Shown here one piece after another: positions 1 through 5,373 of a stretch of 14,363 nt of DNA. A program made the position numbers and the translations under genes. Position 1 is the first letter of the stretch, and every line of letters begins with the position of its first letter. The notes under the pieces are model-generated. The model did not search any database. It worked only from the letters and a program-made list of their open reading frames with translations, and was not told the DNA's origin. This stretch comes from DAOUCP01 sp034432155 (GTDB lineage Bacteria > Chloroflexota > Anaerolineae > Epilineales > Epilineaceae). The stretch covers positions 1-14,363 of the forward strand of contig DAOUCP010000072.1 in the NCBI GenBank assembly GCA_034432155.1. The letters are read 5' to 3'.

Positions 1-15
1 GCGGGGGGGGGGCGG

Positions 16-40
16 GCCCGGGGAGGTTGTCTCCCGGGGC
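16..40 (-). terminator. GC-rich hairpin after the P-domain gene
   Basis: Arms 16-25 and 31-40 pair over 10 bp with one G/G mismatch around a 5-nt loop. The hairpin lies about 30 nt beyond the minus-strand stop at 70-72, where a terminator would be expected. Read on the minus strand it is followed by a run of C, not T, so it is not a canonical intrinsic terminator. Terminator function is inferred from position only. Confidence 0.35.
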
Positions 41-69
41 GGTTCGCGGGCGCCCCAGGGTGGGGTTGG

Positions 70-2463
70 CTAAGGGGTCTTCGTATGGAGTTCGAGGGAC
101 CAGTTCAGGAGCTCGCCGCTTTCGCCGTTGAGCTGGTTGTCGGCGAGCAGGAGGGTCCAGGTGCCATTGGCGATGGCGCCATCGAAGGCATCCAGGCCGC
201 CGGGCGGATTGGTGGTGAAGCGGCTGCCCAGGGGCGGGCAGGAGCTACCGATGGGGGTCATGCCATCATCGTCGAGGGTGGTGACGATGTTGGCGGTGAT
301 GTTGCAGATGGTGCTGAAGAGGTGGCCGAAGCGGGACTCGATGGCATTGGTGAAGCGCAGATCGGCCACGAGGTCGTCGTTCTGGCTGTGGCGGATGGCG
401 AGGAAGAGGTTGACATCGGTGACGATGCAGCCGGCGGGGACGCGGTCGGAGGGGAGGGAATGTTCGGCCGCGCCGCCGTCGGGGATGGTGAGGCCGAGGT
501 CACCGGAGTGGAAGACGAGGGTTTCGGGGCACTCCAGGGTGCGGGGTGCGCCGGTGAGGCCGGGGCAGGAGGGCATATGGAGGCCCTGGAAGTGGAAGGG
601 GCTGGTGATGGGGATGGCGAGGGAGCCAGCGGCCTGATCGCCGGGGATGTTTTCACCGAGGCGGGTGGCGGAGCGTTCGATGGTGACAGCGCCGAGGCCG
701 AGGAGGTTACGGACGAACTGGCCGGAGGGGCTGAAGACATCGTGCTCCCAGAAGGTGGCGCTGATGATGGCGGAGCCTTTGAAGCCCTGGTTGATGTAGC
801 CCCAGGTTTGGAGGTCGACGTACTCGACTTGTTTTTCGTTGAGTTTTTCGCAGACGTAGTCGATCAAGCCATTCATGTCGTAGAGGTAGATGGCGAAATC
901 GGTGAAGCCGGGCTTGGGGACGAAGTTGGCAATGGCGAGTTCGGTGGTGACGCCGGTGGCGTCGAGGTCCTTGATGAGGGAGGGGACGGCGAGGAGGCCG
1001 ACGCCGGACTCGGTGCCGCCGCGGCCAGAGCCGAGCTGCCAGTCGAAGGCGTCGTACTCGGCGAGGAGGTTGTAGGCGATGGCCTCCTGGGCGGCGAGGT
1101 GTTGGACGTCGGCGTACTTGATGAGGTGGGCGACGGCAGTGATGGGAGTGGGGCCGACGAAGGGGCCACCGGGGGTGAACCACTCTTGGGACTCGACGCG
1201 GATGCTGCCGACCCAGTTGCCGGGGAGGGTAGTGATGGCGGGCAGGTAGAAGGTCTGGGAGCCGCGGGGGCAGATCCAGTCGACGAGGGTGGTGACGATA
1301 TCGCCGGAGCGGTCGAGGAAGTAGACCTTGACCTTAGCGGCGGTGGTCGCGGAGAGGTTTTGGACCTGGACGCCGGTATCCCAGCCCTGGTACTCGGAGT
1401 AGACGAGGGGGCCGTAGGCGACGACGGAGCCTGGGGTATAGGTGGGCTGGCCGTCGAAGGAGTAGCGGAGCTGGCCGGGGGTAGCGGAGTAGGTCATGAG
1501 GAGGCCAGGGGCGATGTGGTCGACGGTCATGGCGATGGGCTGGGAGGTCCGGATCCAGGCGGAGCCCATCCAGCCGGGGCCGACGCAATCGGAGGCGACG
1601 AACTGGAAGGTTTCGCCTGGGGCGAGGGTAAAGATCTCGCAGATGAGGGGTCGGAGGCAGTTATCCTGTTGTTGGAACCAGATTTCGGCGGTGGAGCAAT
1701 CGAGGCCGAGGTTTTGGATGTAGAGGACGGACTCGAAGCCGAGGGCATTGGCATAGACGAGGGGGGCGTAGAAGGAGAAGCCGCCGTAGACGGTATCGAA
1801 GCGGCCGAAGCGGGTGCCGGGGATGGCCTCGTACTTGGAGGCGATGACGTCGGGCTGGTCAGGGCTGGAGCAGCGGCGGAGGACCTCGGCGGCGATGGGC
1901 TGGCCGATGGCCAGGTCCATGGGCAGGCCGGCGAAGGTACCGCCCTGGTCGTAGGCGAGTTTGAAGCGTCGGTAGTCGTCGCAATCGCCGACGATGCCGA
2001 AGAAGAGGGTTTCGCAGAGGAGGTCGGCGATGATGTCGTCGTAGCCGAAGGCCTCATCGAGGCCGTAGTCGGAGAGGTTACTGGCGGAGAGGGAGAAGAG
2101 GATGCCGGACTTGGCGCCGTTGGGGACCTGAGCGCCGAGGAAGTTCCAGGTGGCGCCGGGTTTGAGGAGGCCGGTGCACTCGACCTTGAGGGGGCCGGCG
2201 CACTGGGGGGCGCAGAAGCCGGGTTCGCCCCAGACCATGAGGGCGACGCGGGTGAAGGTGGAGCCGACGTTTTGGACCTCGACCCAACTGGTGCAGACCT
2301 CGTCGTTGGCGAGGAAGTTGAGGATGGGGAGAGCGGCCTGGGTGGTGGCCGGGACAGGATCGGGGATCTTGCCCTGGGCGTGAGCCGGGGTGGGGCAGGC
2401 GACCAAGGCGACGGTGAGGACGGCAAGGGTCAGGGTAAAAGCGAAGACGCGGCTGGGTCGCAT
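70..2463 (-). CDS. Exported multi-repeat protein with C-terminal P (proprotein convertase) domain
   Basis: This is a 797-aa exported protein. The start at 2463 was chosen because a perfect AGGAGGT (2471-2477) sits 7 nt upstream and the sequence then opens with a signal peptide: Arg at 2 and 5, a hydrophobic core at 7-22, and an AHA/Q type I site at 29/30. LVAC at 20-23 also fits a lipobox, so a lipoprotein is possible. Four beta-rich repeats begin near residues 44, 233, 350 and 491. Each has a 'V-Q-N-[LV]'-like strand, a Pro-Gly turn and a 'W-x-G-S-x-x-I' strand. Residues about 655-793 match a P/Homo B domain (NDDLVADL, FDGAIANGTWTLLLAD, then G-x-L-x-x-W-x-L). No protease catalytic domain is present. 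Such P domains usually sit beside subtilisin-like or metalloproteases. I infer an adhesive or structural envelope role. A 46-codon in-frame extension from 2600 (weak GAGG) would bury the signal peptide and is unlikely. Confidence 0.85.
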   Translation of the reverse strand: MRPSRVFAFTLTLAVLTVALVACPTPAHAQGKIPDPVPATTQAALPILNFLANDEVCTSWVEVQNVGSTFTRVALMVWGEPGFCAPQCAGPLKVECTGLLKPGATWNFLGAQVPNGAKSGILFSLSASNLSDYGLDEAFGYDDIIADLLCETLFFGIVGDCDDYRRFKLAYDQGGTFAGLPMDLAIGQPIAAEVLRRCSSPDQPDVIASKYEAIPGTRFGRFDTVYGGFSFYAPLVYANALGFESVLYIQNLGLDCSTAEIWFQQQDNCLRPLICEIFTLAPGETFQFVASDCVGPGWMGSAWIRTSQPIAMTVDHIAPGLLMTYSATPGQLRYSFDGQPTYTPGSVVAYGPLVYSEYQGWDTGVQVQNLSATTAAKVKVYFLDRSGDIVTTLVDWICPRGSQTFYLPAITTLPGNWVGSIRVESQEWFTPGGPFVGPTPITAVAHLIKYADVQHLAAQEAIAYNLLAEYDAFDWQLGSGRGGTESGVGLLAVPSLIKDLDATGVTTELAIANFVPKPGFTDFAIYLYDMNGLIDYVCEKLNEKQVEYVDLQTWGYINQGFKGSAIISATFWEHDVFSPSGQFVRNLLGLGAVTIERSATRLGENIPGDQAAGSLAIPITSPFHFQGLHMPSCPGLTGAPRTLECPETLVFHSGDLGLTIPDGGAAEHSLPSDRVPAGCIVTDVNLFLAIRHSQNDDLVADLRFTNAIESRFGHLFSTICNITANIVTTLDDDGMTPIGSSCPPLGSRFTTNPPGGLDAFDGAIANGTWTLLLADNQLNGESGELLNWSLELHTKTP

Positions 2464-2470
2464 GGCGACA

Positions 2471-2477
2471 ACCTCCT
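2471..2477 (-). promoter_or_regulatory. Shine-Dalgarno that fixes the P-domain gene start
   Basis: AGGAGGT on the minus strand, 7 nt before the ATG at 2463. It decides the start over the in-frame ATG at 2600 and the longer open frame beginning at 2868. Confidence 0.85.
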
Positions 2478-2544
2478 GAAGCTGGGAACGGATGGCGAAA
2501 CAGGGCTCCGGCGGGCAGGCGGGAGCCGGGAAGCGCACAGCTGG

Positions 2545-2562
2545 CAGCTCGGAAGCGAGCTG
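2545..2562 (-). other. Perfect 7-bp hairpin between the 69-aa gene and the P-domain gene
   Basis: Arms 2545-2551 and 2556-2562 (CAGCTCG/CGAGCTG) are perfectly complementary around a 4-nt loop. It lies in the 158-bp gap between two same-strand genes. There is no T-run, so it could be an attenuator, a processing site or chance in GC-rich DNA. Confidence 0.35.
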
Positions 2563-2621
2563 GTGGCGCTTGTGGCGGCGGTGGAAGGTGTTGTGGGACA
2601 TGAGAGGCCTCAGATGGGTGG

Positions 2622-2831
2622 CTATTGCAGGGCGCGTCGTGGGCTGGAGGTGGCGAGGCGGAGGGCCGACTCGCGCAGCAGCGCCACGGGCAGGTCGAGG
2701 GAATGGAAGTAGGTTTTGTGGCCGGTGGCGACGTCCTGGATGAAGCCGCGGACGGCGGCGGGGGCGGGGTCGTCGGGTTCGGCCCAGAGGCGGATCAAGA
2801 AGCTTTGGCGCCAGTTGGCATGGCATGGCAT
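2622..2831 (-). CDS. Small conserved-type protein, 69 aa, function unknown
   Basis: This is a 69-aa cytosolic protein with no signal peptide or membrane segment. ATG at 2831 is preceded by AAAGGA (2841-2846) with a 9-nt spacer. The body reads as a beta-strand 'SFLIRLWAEPDD', then 'RGFIQDVATGHKTYFHSLDLP', then a Leu-rich helix. I remember this pattern (R/W-x-G-x-(I/V)-Q-(D/H)-x-x-[ST]-G-x-x-x-Y-F-x-x-L) from many short hypothetical proteins in Chloroflexota, whose function is unknown. It lies 158 bp upstream of the P-domain gene on the same strand, so co-transcription is possible. It is real rather than a shadow because of its ribosome site, its low Arg/Pro content compared with neighbouring spurious frames, and the family-like motif. 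No function is assigned. Confidence 0.7.
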   Translation of the reverse strand: MPCHANWRQSFLIRLWAEPDDPAPAAVRGFIQDVATGHKTYFHSLDLPVALLRESALRLATSSPRRALQ

Positions 2832-2900
2832 CGGCGAGCGTCCTTTCGCAGGCGCGACGGCTAAGCAAGGGAATGGCAGGCTTGGGAGCCGGTGGCGAGA

Positions 2901-2918
2901 CTAGTTGCCCTCAGTCAT
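2901..2918 (-). other. Five-codon mini-ORF with a strong Shine-Dalgarno
   Basis: On the minus strand GGAGG (2924-2928) is followed after 5 nt by ATG ACT GAG GGC AAC TAG, which encodes MTEGN. It sits 70 nt upstream of the 69-aa gene. It could be a leader peptide, but so short a frame can arise by chance. Confidence 0.2.
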
Positions 2919-3014
2919 GGTTGCCTCCGCGAGCGGCGCCTGGAGTGCCGTGAGCCTGGGAGGGCGCAGGGGCGACCCGTGGCGCGTGCAGTTGCGGGTG
3001 CAGGGTAGGAGATG

Positions 3015-3036
3015 GCCGTCAGCGGGTCGTGACGGC
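3015..3036 (-). terminator. 7-bp hairpin downstream of the pseudogene
   Basis: GCCGTCA (3015-3021) and TGACGGC (3030-3036) form a perfect 7-bp stem with an 8-nt loop, about 70 nt past the pseudogene's stop. No T-run follows on either strand. It overlaps the first copy of the 3034-3054 direct repeat, so it may instead be part of a protein-binding region. Confidence 0.25.
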
Positions 3037-3054
3037 AACGTCAGGGCAACGTCA
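3034..3054 (-). promoter_or_regulatory. Two 10-bp direct repeats at 11-bp spacing
   Basis: TGACGTTGCC (minus strand) occurs twice, at 3045-3054 and 3034-3043, 11 bp apart centre to centre, which is about one helical turn. Direct repeats at 11 bp are typical of OmpR/PhoB-family response-regulator sites. The TTGACG at the upstream end resembles a -35 box, but no good -10 lies 16-18 nt downstream. A role for the 69-aa gene about 200 bp away is inferred. Confidence 0.25.
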
Positions 3055-3107
3055 AGGAGACGGCGCCAAAAGCGACCGGCGCCTGGGAGCTGGCTCTCGG
3101 CGCGACG

Positions 3108-4762
3108 CTACTGAAAGGTGAGGGGGTGATAGCAGAAGCCAGCGAGGACGCTCGTAGGCGGCGGCCACGGCACAGACGGCGCAGCGGTTCCGCTGGGCTG
3201 GCTTGTGGGCAGGGGAGTGCCGGGAGTGGTCGCCAGCGTGGCTGGCGTTCCGCTGGCCGCGGTGATGGTGCCGGCTGGGGTGGGGTGCAGGTTCGTGACG
3301 GTCGGAGCGGGCGACGGCGTCTCCGCTGGCACGTTGGTGACGGTCGCACCCGGCGACGGCGTCTATGCTGGCACGTAGGTGACGGTCGGAGCCGGCGGGA
3401 GCGTTACGATCGGCAGGTACGTGACGGTAGCCGGTGGCGTCAGCGCCTAGGAACGTACGCACAGGGGCTCCAGGTCGCCCATCGAATTCATCCAGCGTCC
3501 TTGGCAATTCGGATTGGAACAGTCTAGGAAAGCGGCCGCGTGGACGGCCCGACCGTCCGTCGGGTCGAGCCATAGCACGTCGCTGACGAGCGACGAGGGC
3601 CATGCCGTCAAGCCCAAAGCTGTGGTCCGCACTTCGCCACCCACCGGATCGCTGGCCAGCCCAGCCTGGCTGGCCTTGCTGTAGTACCGGGTGGGGGTGT
3701 CGAACCAATGTGGGTCGGGAGGTCCGAAGCTGCCGTCCGCGCGTCGCCGGGCCAGCAGCAGGTCGCCCGGCGGCGTCGCATGCGTGTTACGTGTCAAAGG
3801 GCATATCTGCACTGCGGTCCCGCACGCCTTTGACCAGATCGCCCGTCGCCAGCACGAGCAGTTCGGCCACCATCGGCTGCCCGGCGACCAATCGCTTGGT
3901 CGAGGCCCAGGGATCGAACGCGACGTGCGGCTGGTCCCGCGAAGGTTGCCAGGGCGCCGCGCCCACGTAGTCCAAGGAAAAGGCGAGCACCTCCTCCAAT
4001 TGGGTGTCGTCGAAGCGCGAGCGCTACACGTGGGCGCTCAGCGTGCCGGGCAAGTCCGGCATCTCACGCGAGTCGACCATCGCATGGTACAGCCTGTCGC
4101 CGGCGACCCCCAGGGCAAAGGCGCGGGCATTGGCTGCCGACGGTTCTGCTGCCGCTCCGTGGGGGGAAGAGCCGAGGAGCGCCACGTCGTTGGTGCGCAG
4201 GCGGTAGATGCGGCGTCGTCGAGATGGACCACGTACAGGCTTGCCTGCAGCTCGTCCACATCGAGATCGCCCAGGCCAGTCTTGCCCACCAGGTGGGGGC
4301 GCAACGGCTGCCAGCCCCCCGGCTATCCAGGTTCTGCCACGGCGGCACGCCTCCGGACAGGAGGTCAAGGCGGTAGATCTGGCCGTGGCCGCCCGGTCCG
4401 ACGAAGCTCAGGGCTCGATGATACGATCCGATCTAGAGGTAGCCGTCCTCGGTGTCGAAGGCGAGTCCGAAGACACTGCCTACCTGCGGCACCCGGGCCA
4501 GCGATACGGCGCCCTTCCCGCGGCGTCCGATGTGCCGCGGAGAGGCGATCACGGCTGCCAATTCTTGCTACCAGACGTCGGGGAACCTAGCGGCCAGGGG
4601 TAGGCTTGCAACGGCGAAGGATGCCTCGCCATGGCACGCGAAGTCGGGCGGCACCCCAGGGACACGACCAGACACCAGCACAGCGACGGCCGCTATGGCC
4701 AGCAGCGCGAGGGCGCAGAGCCGGAATGGCCCCCTCCATGCGCCGCCCACGCCGAACGCCAT
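3108..4762 (-). pseudogene. Decayed gene for an exported propeller-type surface protein
   Basis: Joining three minus-strand frames rebuilds a protein of about 550 aa. It runs: signal peptide (ATG 4762; core 'ALALLAIAAVAVLVSG'), 'VGSVFGLAFDTEDGYL', 'GPGGHGQIYRLDL', 'VGKTGLGDLD', 'ASLYVVHLDD', 'EEVLAFSLDYVGAAPW', 'GQPMVAELLV-ATGDLVKGVRDR', 'MNSMGDLEPLC', then a Thr/Pro stalk. From memory this order matches large bacterial exported beta-propeller proteins with 'GSVFGLAYD', 'VGKTGLGDL', 'QPMLTDIEF..GDM..G.RDR' and 'GLGDLELLC', often beside SdrD/Ig-like domains. In-frame TAG codons lie at 4568-4570, 4433-4435, 4024-4026, 3447-3449 and 3363-3365. Frameshifts fall near 4300-4325, 4211-4219 and 3795-3815. 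No Shine-Dalgarno is visible at 4762. The gene is dead as sequenced. Eight lesions argue against a few base-calling errors. Confidence 0.8.
3303..3428 (-). repeat. Three tandem 42-bp units encoding a Thr/Pro stalk
   Basis: Within the pseudogene's 3' part, 42-bp units start at 3428, 3386 and 3344, with a partial fourth at 3302. They encode 14-residue repeats of the form TVTNVPAETPSPAP. Exported Thr/Pro stalks commonly separate a domain from the cell surface. The middle copy has TAG where the third has GAG (Glu), which directly shows a nonsense substitution. Confidence 0.75.
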
Positions 4763-4832
4763 CGAACGGTGGCGGCGTGCGTCCCCGGTGGCGGAACCAT
4801 CAGAAAGGCACGCTTCACCGGTGGCGGCATCG

Positions 4833-5234
4833 TCAGAGCCGATACGGATAGCCCAGAAACGTCGAGCGCTCGACGAGCTGGAGCGGCCAGGTGGCGGCGA
4901 CCTTGAACCAGTGGGCCCAGAACGCGGGATAGCGGGCGTCCTCTAGGGTCCAGGAGGAGAGACGATCGCCCTGGGCGAAGAGGAAGACGGCGATGACGGC
5001 GCCGACGATGAAGTACAGCACCAGGCCGCTCAGGAGGGCCGGATAGTCGTCGGCCGAGCCAAGCAAGCCCATGGCGCCAACGATGAAACCCACCGCAAAG
5101 AGGATGAGGAAACCCCAGCCGAACAGCGGGCTGGGCTCATAGTTGCCCGTGCGGTACGGGCTGCCGTACCAGAGCAGCAGGAACGCAGCTAGGATCAGGA
5201 TGAGGCCGATGAGGATACGGTCCAAGTAGCGCAT
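4833..5234 (-). CDS. Small membrane protein with three predicted helices, 133 aa
   Basis: Unrecognised inner-membrane protein. The open frame continues upstream, but GGGAGGG (5241-5247) fits only the ATG at 5234, 6 nt away, giving MRYLDRIL. Hydrophobic segments lie at about residues 7-24, 39-59 and 67-87. A soluble tail of about 45 residues follows, rich in Trp and aromatic residues ('FWAHWFKVAATWPLQLVERSTFLGYPYRL'). A short basic N-terminus (Arg 2, Arg 6) favours the N-terminus inside the cell. It lies 70 bp upstream of the exported-protein pseudogene on the same strand, so the two may once have been an operon. It is divergent from the rarA-type gene. No catalytic motif is visible and no function is assigned. 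Confidence 0.75.
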   Translation of the reverse strand: MRYLDRILIGLILILAAFLLLWYGSPYRTGNYEPSPLFGWGFLILFAVGFIVGAMGLLGSADDYPALLSGLVLYFIVGAVIAVFLFAQGDRLSSWTLEDARYPAFWAHWFKVAATWPLQLVERSTFLGYPYRL

Positions 5235-5240
5235 CGTCAT

Positions 5241-5247
5241 CCCTCCC
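5241..5247 (-). promoter_or_regulatory. Shine-Dalgarno that fixes the membrane-protein start
   Basis: GGGAGGG on the minus strand lies between ATG codons at 5249 and 5240 and the ATG at 5234. Only 5234 has a proper 6-nt spacer. Confidence 0.6.
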
Positions 5248-5270
5248 ATGTCAGGCGGGCCGAGGGATCC

Positions 5271-5276
5271 ATTGTA
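5271..5276 (-). promoter_or_regulatory. Possible -10 box for the membrane-protein gene
   Basis: TACAAT on the minus strand differs from TATAAT by one base and lies about 37 nt upstream of the start at 5234. The expected -35 position is GC-rich and only weakly matches TTGACA. Confidence 0.35.
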
Positions 5277-5350
5277 CCACCGGAGGGCCAGGGTGGCGGA
5301 TGCCCCGCAGCCCTGCTCGTGGAGGGCTCGCGGCTCACGTCGGGGAGGGC

Positions 5351-5356
5351 TAGAAT
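5351..5356 (+). promoter_or_regulatory. Possible -10 box for the rarA-type gene
   Basis: TAGAAT lies 18 nt before the ATG at 5374 in otherwise GC-rich DNA. A start point about 7 nt downstream would leave a very short leader. No convincing -35 is seen. With the box at 5271-5276 it would make this a divergent promoter region. Confidence 0.3.
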
Positions 5357-5373
5357 CCGGGCGGGGATAGAGA

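Noticed and set aside
2464..2600. Earlier start of the P-domain gene at ATG 2600
   Set aside because: Only a weak GAGG precedes it and it would put 46 polar residues before the signal peptide; AGGAGGT before 2463 is far better.
85..2712. 875-codon open frame on the plus strand, antisense to the P-domain gene
   Set aside because: It is the mirror of a GC-rich gene with few TTA, CTA and TCA codons. The product is low-complexity Gly/Glu/Ala/Asp/Val with no domains, while the minus strand has a signal peptide, a perfect ribosome site and a P domain.
2905..3114. 69-codon plus-strand frame
   Set aside because: Arg/Gly/Ser-rich, no ribosome site, and no recognisable pattern.
3363..4570. Amber (TAG) recoding as an explanation for five in-frame TAG codons
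   Set aside because: Context suggests different original residues: Tyr at 4433-4435 and 4024-4026, Glu at 3363-3365. Three frameshifts also break the frame, and intact neighbours (P-domain gene, 69-aa gene, helicase) stop with TAG. TAC and GAG in a GC-rich gene naturally decay to TAG.
3691..4590. 299-codon plus-strand frame and other frames across 3450-4950
   Set aside because: Arg/Pro/Ser-rich products without motifs. The minus strand here shows a recognisable, though broken, exported protein.
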